From the NCBI GenBank assembly GCA_913061265.1, contig CAJXVS010000001.1:1-64000 (forward strand): 64,000 nt of DNA. Direction: 5' to 3'. The notes below the pieces were generated by a model. The model ran no database searches, had not been told where the DNA came from, and worked only from the letters and a program-made list of their open reading frames with translations. Position numbers and translations under genes: made by a program. The DNA is from an uncultured Halobacteriovorax sp. (lineage in GTDB: Bacteria; Bdellovibrionota; Bacteriovoracia; Bacteriovoracales; Bacteriovoracaceae). Each line of letters opens with the position of its first letter. Positions within the stretch are counted from its first letter, which is position 1. This document shows, one piece after another, positions 16,076-24,204 of this stretch.

Positions 16076-18487
16076 TTAGCCTTGCTTTAAGAGGAACCCG
16101 GCAGACTCTAAGGTCTTAATAATTAATGCCTCCGATTCCTTAATGAAATCACCCTCCAAGGTCTTTTCAGGGTTAAAAAATGTCGTTCTTAGGGTAACGG
16201 ACTTTCGATCACTTGCGTGCTCATAAACATCAACTATTTTATTATGTCTAATTTCCTTTATTTTTATTTTCGATAGAGCTTCCAATAACTTAGAGACGTC
16301 AGTTTCTGAAGAAACATCAAGAGTATAATCAAAGATCGCCTCAGGAAACTTTGCCAGAGGAGAATACTTGGTTTTATCTTTCATTGGTTTTGACTCAAAA
16401 CTAGAGAGATCAAGTAGGGCCATTGAGAGATGTCCTTTGATTTTATTTTTCTTGAGTAAAAGAGGATGAATACTAAACAGACTTCCCCAAGGCTTACCCA
16501 TTATCCTTATATTTTTGAATTCAAATGGGTGGAGCCCACTCCAATCTTCGTCGACAACTAAGCTTTTAAACTTTGCATGCTTATCAACAATATCTGCTGG
16601 AAGTGAAAGGTTATCTGAGAGTCTTTGCATAGTATTAGTTAATTCTAAAAAGGGAGAACTCTCTTTAGAATAAAACATCACAGCAAGAACAGACTTTTCT
16701 TTATCAAAATCTGGATAAACTCTACCTATCTCAAAACACCTATAGTTATCAAAGTTTTTGGTATTCTTTGCTGCTGCCTCTAACAGTGTAGGAATAAGAC
16801 TATCTCTCATTCGGTCATGATCTTTAGAAATAGAGTTCAAGATTCTAAGACCACCAGTACTTGGCCAGTCTGCCTTCTTTAAGACTTTCTCGCCTACTAA
16901 AGGATAGGTCATTACTTCATAAGACTCAGAGTTCATACTTAGGAAACTTCTTATGCTTCTATGAATTCGTTGAGCAGTCGTTAATCTTACAGGAGTTACA
17001 GAAAGCATTGGGCCTTCTGGAGTAATATTGTCGTATCCAATGATTCTGCCGATTTCTTCAATTAAGTCAGCATCACATTCAAGGTCCTTTGTAGATCTAT
17101 AACTTGGAACAATGACTTTAAGAACCTCTCCGACTTCTTCTACTTTGAAATCGAGGCTTTTAAAGATGCTTAATATTCTACTTTTTTCTAATTCTTTTCC
17201 AAGAACTTTACAGATATGAGATGGAGTAATCTTAATTTCAAGAGGAGAAAAGGCGCTTAGGTCCTCTCCACAATAAACAGGCTTCCCTATAACTTTAGCT
17301 TCAGGACATATTTCCTTGATCAGTTCAACAATTCTTAGAAGTGACCTATAAGTGAGCTGGCTATCAAGAGTTTTTTCAAATCTTTGTGAAGAGTCTGTTC
17401 TTAACCCAAGGCGAGTTGATGTACTTCTCACTTCAGCGGGCTTCCAATTGGCGACTTCTAAGAAAAGGTTTGTTGTTTTTTCAGTAACACCTGAAGAAGA
17501 TCCCCCCATAATTCCAGCAATGACCAATGGTTTTTTTCCATCAGAGATAATAGTGTCCATTGGTTTTAAATTACGTTCTTCTTCGTCGAGGGTTGTGAAC
17601 ACTTCTTCCCCTGCTTTTTTAATCACAATCTTGCTTTCTTCAATTTTATCGCGGTCAAAGATATGGTTCGGCATTCCGAGTTCTGTCATAACATAGTTCG
17701 AAATATCAACAATGCTATTAATTGGTCTGAGTCCAACTGCCGTAAGCCTTCTTTGCATCCATGCGGGAGACTCAGAAACTGTCACGTTCGAAACCGATAG
17801 GCCCCAGTAAGCGATACAAGAAGTTTCACCCTCAATAATTGGAGTGATAGGCGCTGCTTCGTTAGTAAAGAAAGCTTCAGTTTTACTTACAAATTTTTCA
17901 TCAAAAGGGTTCTTCAATTCTTTTTCATAAAGAGCTGAAAACTCTCTAGCGATTCCATAGTGACCCCAAAGATCAGGTCTATGGGTAAGAGATTTATTAT
18001 CAACATCTAAGAGAATATCACTTTTTTCATTTAAATATTCACCAAGAGTCATGCCTAGTTTAGAATCAGCGGGCAGTTCAACGATCCCCTCTGAAGAGTC
18101 AGCAAGTCCCAATTCTTCATCAGAACAGAGCATTCCTTCAGATAGTATTCCTCTGATTTTTTTAGGTTCAAGTGTAAAGCCTATGGGAAGGGTTGTACCG
18201 ATCGGGGCGTAATGAGTCTTAAGCCCTACTTTTACATTCGAAGCTCCGCATACAACGCGAGCATTTTCACTCCCGCCAAAATTAAAAGTGACTAAGTTTA
18301 ATTTATCAGCTTCAGGGTGTTTCTCAATGCTTACGATTTCGGCAATCTTTATCTGGCTCAAATAAGCGCCAGATTCAATAACCTCTTCAACTTCAGCAGT
18401 ACCAAGAGTAAACCTAACCCCAAGGTCTTTAGAGGAGACATTTGGTAGTTCAACAAATTCAGAAATCCATTCAGTAGAAATAAGCAT
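16076..18487 (-). CDS. pheT: phenylalanyl-tRNA synthetase beta subunit
   Basis: The 803-aa length fits full-size bacterial PheT. The N-terminal EMAP/tRNA-binding domain is visible (IKIAEIVSIEKHPEADKLNL ...VVCGASNV), followed by the B3/B4 core (PDLWGHYGIAREFSALY, VDISNYVMTELGMPNHIFD), the B5 domain and a C-terminal anticodon-binding FDX domain (LSKIKIKEIRHNKIVDVYE). With PheS it forms the alpha2beta2 enzyme that charges tRNA-Phe; the beta subunit edits mis-charged Tyr. It follows pheS after 8 nt. Confidence 0.97.
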   Translation of the reverse strand: MLISTEWISEFVELPNVSSKDLGVRFTLGTAEVEEVIESGAYLSQIKIAEIVSIEKHPEADKLNLVTFNFGGSENARVVCGASNVKVGLKTHYAPIGTTLPIGFTLEPKKIRGILSEGMLCSDEELGLADSSEGIVELPADSKLGMTLGEYLNEKSDILLDVDNKSLTHRPDLWGHYGIAREFSALYEKELKNPFDEKFVSKTEAFFTNEAAPITPIIEGETSCIAYWGLSVSNVTVSESPAWMQRRLTAVGLRPINSIVDISNYVMTELGMPNHIFDRDKIEESKIVIKKAGEEVFTTLDEEERNLKPMDTIISDGKKPLVIAGIMGGSSSGVTEKTTNLFLEVANWKPAEVRSTSTRLGLRTDSSQRFEKTLDSQLTYRSLLRIVELIKEICPEAKVIGKPVYCGEDLSAFSPLEIKITPSHICKVLGKELEKSRILSIFKSLDFKVEEVGEVLKVIVPSYRSTKDLECDADLIEEIGRIIGYDNITPEGPMLSVTPVRLTTAQRIHRSIRSFLSMNSESYEVMTYPLVGEKVLKKADWPSTGGLRILNSISKDHDRMRDSLIPTLLEAAAKNTKNFDNYRCFEIGRVYPDFDKEKSVLAVMFYSKESSPFLELTNTMQRLSDNLSLPADIVDKHAKFKSLVVDEDWSGLHPFEFKNIRIMGKPWGSLFSIHPLLLKKNKIKGHLSMALLDLSSFESKPMKDKTKYSPLAKFPEAIFDYTLDVSSETDVSKLLEALSKIKIKEIRHNKIVDVYEHASDRKSVTLRTTFFNPEKTLEGDFIKESEALIIKTLESAGFLLKQG

Positions 18488-18495
18488 ATATAATC

Positions 18496-19560
18496 CTAAA
18501 AAGTTTTAAATTGTTCAGAGAAACGTAAGTCAGCACTATGGAGATGCCTGATATCGTCGATGTGATACCTCATCATAACCAAGCGATCGAGCCCTAGGCC
18601 AAAAGCAAATCCGTTGAATTCATCTGGATCTATTCCACCAGAGCGTAAAACATTTGGATGAACCATTCCGCACGGAAGAAGCTCAACCCATCCTACTTGC
18701 TTACAAACACTACAACCGTTGCCCTTACAAATAAGGCATTTAATATCAAGTTCAAAACCAGGTTCAACAAAAGGAAAGAAGCCAGGTCTTAATCTTACTT
18801 CAACTTCTTTTTTGAATATTTCACTAAGAAGAGACTTCATAAAATAGATAAGGTTAGAGACGGAAATATTCTTCCCGACCATCATCCCTTCTAATTGATG
18901 AAAGACCATCTCGTGACTTGCATCAGTTCTTTCACAACGGAAGACTTTTCCAGGAGCGATAAACCTAAAGGGAGGCTTACGAGACATCATCCCTCTTACT
19001 TGGATGGTACTTGTGTGTGTTCTTAGTAAGTATTTCTTTTCATCTGTCTTAGTATGAGGGTCATGAAACCAAAAGGTATCTTGCATATCACGGGCAGGAT
19101 GATCATCAGGAATATTAAGCGCTTCGAAGTTATGAAATTCATCTTCAATATGGGGACCGTCTAAAATATCAAATCCCATAGAAAGGAAGATATCTTCAAT
19201 TTCATTTTGAATGATCGTTACCGGATGAATTCCGCCATGTCTTGAATTAGAGGCCATAACTGAGTCAGTTAAACTTAGGTCTCTTTTTTGAGCTGCAAGT
19301 TTCTCATTGATGGCCTCAACTTCAATTCTATTCAATTTTTCATTTATTAAGTCTTGAATCTTATTTTTTACTTCATTGGCAGCAGGGCCAAGCTCTTTTT
19401 TTTCCTCAGGCGTACAATCTCTTAGGCCTGCGAGAATCTTTGAAATGGCACCTTTCTTTCCAAGGTACTCAGATTTTAGATTGAGAATATCGGCTTCTTT
19501 ACTGAGGCTTTCTAATGATGATTTAAATTCTAAGAACAGTTTATCTAACTTTTCTAACAC
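18496..19560 (-). CDS. pheS: phenylalanyl-tRNA synthetase alpha subunit
   Basis: The 354-aa protein has the N-terminal coiled-coil arm and the class II motifs: DDHPARDMQDTFW (motif 1 region), FRCERTDASHEMVFHQLEG (motif 2) and GFAFGLGLDRLVMMRY (motif 3). It also retains the zinc-type CLICKGNGCSVCKQVGW cysteines found in some bacterial PheS. The start is GTG 19560 with a strong purine-rich SD (GGGGAG). The gene follows a strong terminator of the upstream RNA, so its promoter must lie within 19561-19600. Confidence 0.97.
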   Translation of the reverse strand: MLEKLDKLFLEFKSSLESLSKEADILNLKSEYLGKKGAISKILAGLRDCTPEEKKELGPAANEVKNKIQDLINEKLNRIEVEAINEKLAAQKRDLSLTDSVMASNSRHGGIHPVTIIQNEIEDIFLSMGFDILDGPHIEDEFHNFEALNIPDDHPARDMQDTFWFHDPHTKTDEKKYLLRTHTSTIQVRGMMSRKPPFRFIAPGKVFRCERTDASHEMVFHQLEGMMVGKNISVSNLIYFMKSLLSEIFKKEVEVRLRPGFFPFVEPGFELDIKCLICKGNGCSVCKQVGWVELLPCGMVHPNVLRSGGIDPDEFNGFAFGLGLDRLVMMRYHIDDIRHLHSADLRFSEQFKTF

Positions 19561-19597
19561 GGGGCTCCCCTTCCTTATAGATGCCCGTTATATTGAC

Positions 19598-19626
19598 AAA
19601 AAAAAAGGGGATGAACAAGCATCCCC
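19598..19626 (-). terminator. intrinsic terminator of the RNA upstream of pheS
   Basis: The minus strand has a perfect 7-bp GC-rich stem (GGGGATG / CATCCCC, 6-nt loop) followed by nine T residues (19598-19606). This is a textbook Rho-independent terminator for transcripts coming from 20015 leftwards. Confidence 0.9.
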
Positions 19627-20015
19627 CGAATATAAATCTATACTGATAGTTAGAATTTTTCACGCTCAATGGCGTTTCGTCCCGGGTGTTCTACGGCACT
19701 TGTGAAAAAACACTCCTGGTTAAGCAAGCAAGTTTCACCGGCTATCCATGAACTCCGTAATGGATAATTTTTTTTGAATGTCTAAAGTAAAGCTACGGAC
19801 CCAAGTTCCTCCCAAAGACTCTCACCCTCCCTCCAAGAATCGCTCACCACGACTCTTGACCCGTTCCGTACCTGGCAATGCCAGCAAGGGGGCGGCCTTC
19901 TCCGCTACGGCAACCATCAACCCATCTGCAAAGCATTACGGGTGGCGGCTTTGTTCGAGTAGACTTTCGTACAACTCTCACCTTTTCCACGGGGTTTCTT
20001 AAGACTAATTTTAAC
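19598..20015 (-). ncRNA. unidentified structured RNA of about 0.4 kb
   Basis: No protein gene fits 19561-20010. The minus strand has a perfect TATAAT at 20023-20028 and ends in a strong terminator at 19598-19626, giving a discrete transcript near 418 nt. It is GC-richer than its surroundings and rich in hairpins: CAAAGC/GCTTTG, CTGGC-ATT-GCCAG inside CCGTA/TACGG, CAAGAGTCG/CGATTCTTG, TATCCAT/ATGGATA and ACGC/GCGT. The size fits RNase P RNA or tmRNA, but the universal RNase P sequence GAGGAAAGTCC and ACAGAA are absent, as are the tmRNA T-loop and a plausible tag frame. I do not recognise the family. It could be an independent sRNA/ribozyme or a long pheST leader with attenuation. Confidence 0.7.
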
Positions 20016-20568
20016 GCCGAGTATTATATGAATCAAGCTTTTGTAGCTTAAGCGTTTCATGAAGTTCGATTCTTGTGTGATTAAAGAAACTTATGACCTC
20101 AATTTCTTTGTAATCAGGATAGGTCCATTCTAGAGGCGAATAGGAGCCAGAAATGTATAAGAGGTTTAAATCAGCGTAGACACCCTGACCTAGGTAGGGC
20201 CTGTGACCATAAATCTTGCCAGTTCCTAGGATTATGTTCTCTAAGGTCATCAGTCCTGGATCAATATTGATATGCCTGCCTTTTGTTTTACGGTTATCTT
20301 CTTCGGCGACGGCCCAAAGCTTAGCTTCGACAAGGACTTCTCTCTCATAGAGCTTTTTAGAGACGACGAGGAGCCTTTTTAAGCTTTCCTTATCACCCAT
20401 CTCTTTAGAGTAATACTCGATCATGGGATTATGAGTTGGGCTAAAGACATCAGCTTCTCCCCATTTACTCTCCCAAAGCTTTAAGGCCTCGTCTTGATTC
20501 ATTAATTCTGTATTGAAGAGAAGGCTAGCAAAGAGAAAGCCTGGTGGTGGTAGAAAAAGGGAGCTCAT
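20011..20568 (-). CDS. DUF4416 family protein
   Basis: The 185-aa protein carries the DUF4416 signatures GRHINIDPGLMTLENIIL, HRPYLGQGVYADLNLLY and EWTYPDYKEIEVISFFN. The function of the family is unknown; it is common in Deltaproteobacteria and related phyla. Its start overlaps the heptose-kinase stop by 4 nt, so it is in one operon with it. An internal Met (residue 23, MNQDEALKLWE) is an alternative start, because the first 22 residues are not typical of the family. Confidence 0.85.
   Translation of the reverse strand: MSSLFLPPPGFLFASLLFNTELMNQDEALKLWESKWGEADVFSPTHNPMIEYYSKEMGDKESLKRLLVVSKKLYEREVLVEAKLWAVAEEDNRKTKGRHINIDPGLMTLENIILGTGKIYGHRPYLGQGVYADLNLLYISGSYSPLEWTYPDYKEIEVISFFNHTRIELHETLKLQKLDSYNTRR
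20023..20028 (-). promoter_or_regulatory. -10 element for the unidentified RNA
   Basis: A perfect TATAAT on the minus strand lies inside the last codons of the DUF4416 gene and should start transcription near 20015. The matching -35 (TTAAGC with 17-bp spacing) is weak. Confidence 0.55.
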
Positions 20569-21590
20569 TTATAGCGCAGTCTTAAGCGGTTATAAAAATC
20601 AGAAAGCTCCACTGTATCAACAGTTGCAGTCCCTCTTTTCCCAACGACAACTCCGGCCCCGCAATTTCCAATCCATGCAGCCTCTTCTAAAGACGCTCCA
20701 GCTTGGATGGCAATAGTTAAGAGCGTTATACTTGTATCCCCAGCTCCAGAGACATCAAAGACTTCTGGCGCTACTGTGGGGATTCTCTTAAGCTTTGGCT
20801 CTTCGAGGCTCATAAGACCCATGCCTTCAGCGCCAAGAGTGATCACCACTTGTTTAAGATCAAGTTTATCTAGAAGGACTTCCCCCATTTCTTCGATTGA
20901 TTTTTGATTAAAACCATAGCCCAAAGATTCAAGCATGATTCTGCACTCTGCAAGATTTGGTTTTAAAAGATCTGCCCCTTTATAAACTAAGGGATTTGTC
21001 TTTCTCCCTGGATCTACGGCCACAAAGATTCCGAGTTCCTTAGCTTTTTTAATAGAGGCTTGGGTTAGTTTTTCTGTCAGCATCCCTTTTGAATAATCTT
21101 CGATGATCATAGCTGAGTGGTTATTTAAAAGATCTTCCACTCTTTTAAAGACCGTACTTTCAGTTTCAGTATCTATGGTTTCTGTAGATTCATAATCAAT
21201 CCTACAGATCTGTTGAGCCGCAGTAGTTGCCCTTTCTTTGTAAGTTGTCATTCTTCCGTTAGACCTAACAATACCCCAAGTCTTTAAATCACAAGCTTCG
21301 AGTAAGTTTTCTAATTGATCAGCAAATTTATCTTCACCAACGACTCCACAGAGTGTTGATGAAACTTCTAAAGTCTTTAGGTTATGAGAGATATTGGCTG
21401 CAAGCCCTAGCTTCTCCCATTCTTTAGTAACCCTAAGAACAGGAACGGGCGCTTCAGGAGAAATTCTATTAACTTCACCAAAAGTATATTTATCAACCCC
21501 AACATCTCCTAGGACAAATACTGGGCCTAGCTTTTTAAAACCAGAAGTTATTTCGTTAAATCTTTTTGCATCAATTAATGGTGCTGTCAT
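20565..21590 (-). CDS. D-glycero-beta-D-manno-heptose-7-phosphate kinase (RfaE domain I/HldE-type)
   Basis: The 341-aa PfkB/ribokinase-family protein has VLGDVGVDKYTFGEVNRISPEAPVPV at its start (the RfaE1 signature) and the anion-hole motif DVSGAGDTSI near the C-terminus with the catalytic Asp. It would phosphorylate heptose-7-phosphate on the way to ADP-heptose for LPS inner core. The nucleotidyltransferase half of bifunctional HldE is absent here. The adjacent heptosyltransferase gene supports the assignment. In-operon partner: DUF4416 downstream. Confidence 0.88.
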   Translation of the reverse strand: MTAPLIDAKRFNEITSGFKKLGPVFVLGDVGVDKYTFGEVNRISPEAPVPVLRVTKEWEKLGLAANISHNLKTLEVSSTLCGVVGEDKFADQLENLLEACDLKTWGIVRSNGRMTTYKERATTAAQQICRIDYESTETIDTETESTVFKRVEDLLNNHSAMIIEDYSKGMLTEKLTQASIKKAKELGIFVAVDPGRKTNPLVYKGADLLKPNLAECRIMLESLGYGFNQKSIEEMGEVLLDKLDLKQVVITLGAEGMGLMSLEEPKLKRIPTVAPEVFDVSGAGDTSITLLTIAIQAGASLEEAAWIGNCGAGVVVGKRGTATVDTVELSDFYNRLRLRYK

Positions 21591-21597
21591 ACAAACC

Positions 21598-22695
21598 TCA
21601 ATCTTTTAATTCTGTTAATTCGAAGATGGCGTTGAAAACATCTTCAACCTCTATCTTTGCCATACACTCAAAATAAGGACAGGTCTTTCCTGCACACTCA
21701 AACTGCTCACCACATACAACATCAGGAACAATAATTTTAGTGCGGTCGTCCCTGTTAAAGGGACCCCATCTTGAAGCACTCTGAACCTTAATGGGAGAAT
21801 AAAGCCCGATCATCTTAAGCCCAAGAGTGTTAGCAATATGAGTTGTCCCAGTACTCGGGCCTATGAAAATATCGGCGATACTTAAAAAAGAAATATAATG
21901 CCTAAGCCCTTTAACAGAGCCATCAAAGAAGAGAACCTTCTTCTTTAAAAAGGCATAGTCTTCTCTGACTAATTGTTCTCTAAGTCCTGTAAGAAACTTT
22001 TCATCACTCGGCGTAAAGCTTATGACGAAAGTAAAGCGGTTAGGCATTTCACTCTCTATTCTTTTAATAAGCCTTGCATAGTTACGGCTGCCCCAATTAA
22101 GAGTGTGACCTGTCATACCGGGATGAATAACAAGGATTTCACTACCACCCTCAGGAGTAAATTGTTCCTTATCTTTTTGAAATAGATTCTTCGCTTCTTG
22201 TTTTTCTATTGAGCTAATTGAAATCAATGGTGAGAATGATTTTCGTTCGCTACTTTTATAAATAGTGCCAAGAGGAGAGAGTAAATTAAGATTGTAATCA
22301 CTCTCATGCATGCTAACTAAACTACGGCTTTGCCTTACAGCTTTATTTAAAAAAACAAACGACTGCCATTTAGATTTAAGGCCCCCTCTAAAAGGGACTC
22401 CAAGCTTCCATGAAACCATTCCAGGAAGATGGGATCCTCCTACGTGAAAGAAAGTATCTGCCTTAAAGTTTTTAAATTTTTCTTTAAGGAACTTATTTTT
22501 TTTATATAGGCTTTGATTTTTATCTAAGACCCAACACTCATCGACATAAGGGTGGTTTATAAAAAGGTCTTTGCACACAGGGGAGACGATGAAAGCCACC
22601 TTAGACCCTGGGTACTTATCTTTAAGGAACTTACCCATTGGCAGGGTAAGAATAGTGTCACCAATAGCATCTGTTCTATTGATTACAATATTCAA
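21598..22695 (-). CDS. GT9-family LPS heptosyltransferase
   Basis: The 365-aa protein shows the GT9 start INRTDAIGDTILTLPMGKFLK (with the catalytic Asp in the DAIGD loop) and the C-terminal FIGPSTGTTHIANTLGLKMIGLY motif binding ADP-heptose. It should add heptose to the LPS inner core at the inner membrane. Four cysteines at the C-terminus (CGEQFECAGKTCPYFEC) are unusual but seen in some GT9 proteins. The start overlaps the cmk stop by 4 nt. Confidence 0.9.
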   Translation of the reverse strand: MNIVINRTDAIGDTILTLPMGKFLKDKYPGSKVAFIVSPVCKDLFINHPYVDECWVLDKNQSLYKKNKFLKEKFKNFKADTFFHVGGSHLPGMVSWKLGVPFRGGLKSKWQSFVFLNKAVRQSRSLVSMHESDYNLNLLSPLGTIYKSSERKSFSPLISISSIEKQEAKNLFQKDKEQFTPEGGSEILVIHPGMTGHTLNWGSRNYARLIKRIESEMPNRFTFVISFTPSDEKFLTGLREQLVREDYAFLKKKVLFFDGSVKGLRHYISFLSIADIFIGPSTGTTHIANTLGLKMIGLYSPIKVQSASRWGPFNRDDRTKIIVPDVVCGEQFECAGKTCPYFECMAKIEVEDVFNAIFELTELKD

Positions 22696-23381
22696 ATTTC
22701 AATCCCATTCTTTTGCGCTTTTTCTAAGACCTTCTTTTTTAAGGTACTCATTGTTTTTTCAAGACATTCTCCATTTTCTACAAGAACGGCATCTTCAGTT
22801 TGAATGAGCGGGGAATGGGATCTATTTCGATCTGATTTATCTCTCTCTTCAATATCATGAGCAATTTGCTCTAAAGTAAGATCTACCTGACCTTTGGCCT
22901 TTAATTCATCTAACCTTCTCGATGCTCGTAGATCAGTCTTAGTCGTAATAAAGAATTTACAAAAAGAATGTGGGAATACAACAGAGCCGATATCTCGACC
23001 TTCCATGACACAAATATTTGAACTTGGAAGAGTCCTTTGAAAATCCACCAAGAAATTTCTAACGGATGGGACTTGAGAGATTATGCTCGCGAGCTTACTG
23101 ACTTCATGCTCCCTAATCTTCTCAGTTAAATTAGTTCCATCAATTTCTATTAAGTTTGTTTCAGATTGTCCGTACTTAAGGTCTATATCTTTTAAAAAAC
23201 TATTTAAGAGCTCACCTTCTTCAAAGGGAATTGATTTTTCTTGGGCCCAAAACCCTATGGCCCTATACATGGCTCCAGTGTCTATATAAAGAAGGCCTAA
23301 TTCTTTTGCCAACTTCCTTGCACAGGTACTCTTACCACTACCACTTGGCCCATCTATGGCTATGACCCTTTGCATTTTCAA
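22692..23381 (-). CDS. cmk: cytidylate kinase
   Basis: The protein (229 aa) has the P-loop IAIDGPSGSGKSTCARKLA, the DTGAMYRA substrate motif and GRDIGSVVFP, all diagnostic for (d)CMP kinase in pyrimidine nucleotide synthesis. A TTG at 23381 sits 6 nt after AAGGAG and is probably the real start; an in-frame ATG at 23375 is the alternative. It heads the heptose operon rather than lying before rpsA as in many proteobacteria. Confidence 0.95.
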   Translation of the reverse strand: MKMQRVIAIDGPSGSGKSTCARKLAKELGLLYIDTGAMYRAIGFWAQEKSIPFEEGELLNSFLKDIDLKYGQSETNLIEIDGTNLTEKIREHEVSKLASIISQVPSVRNFLVDFQRTLPSSNICVMEGRDIGSVVFPHSFCKFFITTKTDLRASRRLDELKAKGQVDLTLEQIAHDIEERDKSDRNRSHSPLIQTEDAVLVENGECLEKTMSTLKKKVLEKAQKNGIEI

Positions 23382-23439
23382 TTTGCTCTCCTTAGCTATT
23401 AGCTATTTTAGCAAGAATTTGAACTATAACAAAAGACCT

Positions 23440-24078
23440 TTATAGAATCTCAATACTATTTCCAAGGGCCAAAGACTTGGCCTTTTCCGCTTCGTGGCGA
23501 AGAAGAAAGTAACGGCTTCTAATTTTATCCCAATACTTCATCTTAGGAACACCACTAGTTCGGATTCTGCGTAAAAGACCACTTCGCCCTAGATTATAGG
23601 CCATGGTGGCCAGCTTATGGTTGCCCTTGAAGCGTACTAATAGTTTCTTTAAGTAATAAGCTCCAAGGAGGACATTTCCCTTAGGATCTAGCCAGTGTGG
23701 AATCTTCGATGCCGGTATTTCTTCAAGAATCTCAAGAGCAGTTGTAGGCATGAGCTGCATAAGCCCACGCGCGCCCTTCTTACTAACGGCTCGGGGGTTA
23801 AAGCTTGATTCAGTCCAAATGATAGCTGTTACCCATAAAGGGTCTAGGCGCATCTTAATACTGGCCTCTATAATATGTTCGGCGGGAATGACTTTGTTGT
23901 GAAATTTCTTCTTTAAGACGTTCTTTATACCCACACGCATCTCACTGCGGGAGAATTGGGAAATATCTAACCAGTTAATTTGGTTATAATTGAAAAAGCT
24001 ATGCTTTGGACCTTCTAACTTGGGAATAAATCCTATGAAGAGAAGAACACTAAGCGTCATCAGAAATTTTATTTGCAT
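23440..24078 (-). CDS. SLT-type lytic transglycosylase
   Basis: The 212-aa protein has an N-terminal signal/anchor segment (LMTLSVLLFIGFIPKL) and a C-terminal SLT lysozyme-like domain with the catalytic glutamate in AIIWTESSFNPRAVS, then GARGLMQLMP and AMAYNLGRSG. It cleaves peptidoglycan glycan strands with anhydro-MurNAc formation in the periplasm. The upstream region has TTGACT at 17-bp spacing to a poor -10. Confidence 0.9.
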   Translation of the reverse strand: MQIKFLMTLSVLLFIGFIPKLEGPKHSFFNYNQINWLDISQFSRSEMRVGIKNVLKKKFHNKVIPAEHIIEASIKMRLDPLWVTAIIWTESSFNPRAVSKKGARGLMQLMPTTALEILEEIPASKIPHWLDPKGNVLLGAYYLKKLLVRFKGNHKLATMAYNLGRSGLLRRIRTSGVPKMKYWDKIRSRYFLLRHEAEKAKSLALGNSIEIL

Positions 24079-24204
24079 CCTAGGGCCTTAATGCCTTTGA
24101 TGTCCTTCTGAGTCAAGTAATGACGCGATTCAAAGTTAAATCTTTTGCAGTGGCGTAAGGCCTTAACTACAATAGGTATCTAAATTTAGATTTTGGTGGA
24201 AACT

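Noticed and set aside
19778-20002. 74-codon plus-strand frame
   Set aside because: It lies inside the structured RNA region on the opposite strand, has Ser/Pro/Arg-rich random composition and no SD; it is a shadow of the RNA gene.
19598-20015. RNase P RNA or tmRNA
   Set aside because: Size fits, but GAGGAAAGTCC and ACAGAA of RNase P and the T-loop/CCA end and tag frame of tmRNA are not found on either strand; left as unidentified pending a covariance search.
19700-20015. c-di-GMP-I riboswitch
   Set aside because: Only loose matches (GAAA loop, AAAGCC, GGTTGCCG); the GCAAACC and ACGCAAAGCC core is not matched well enough to call.
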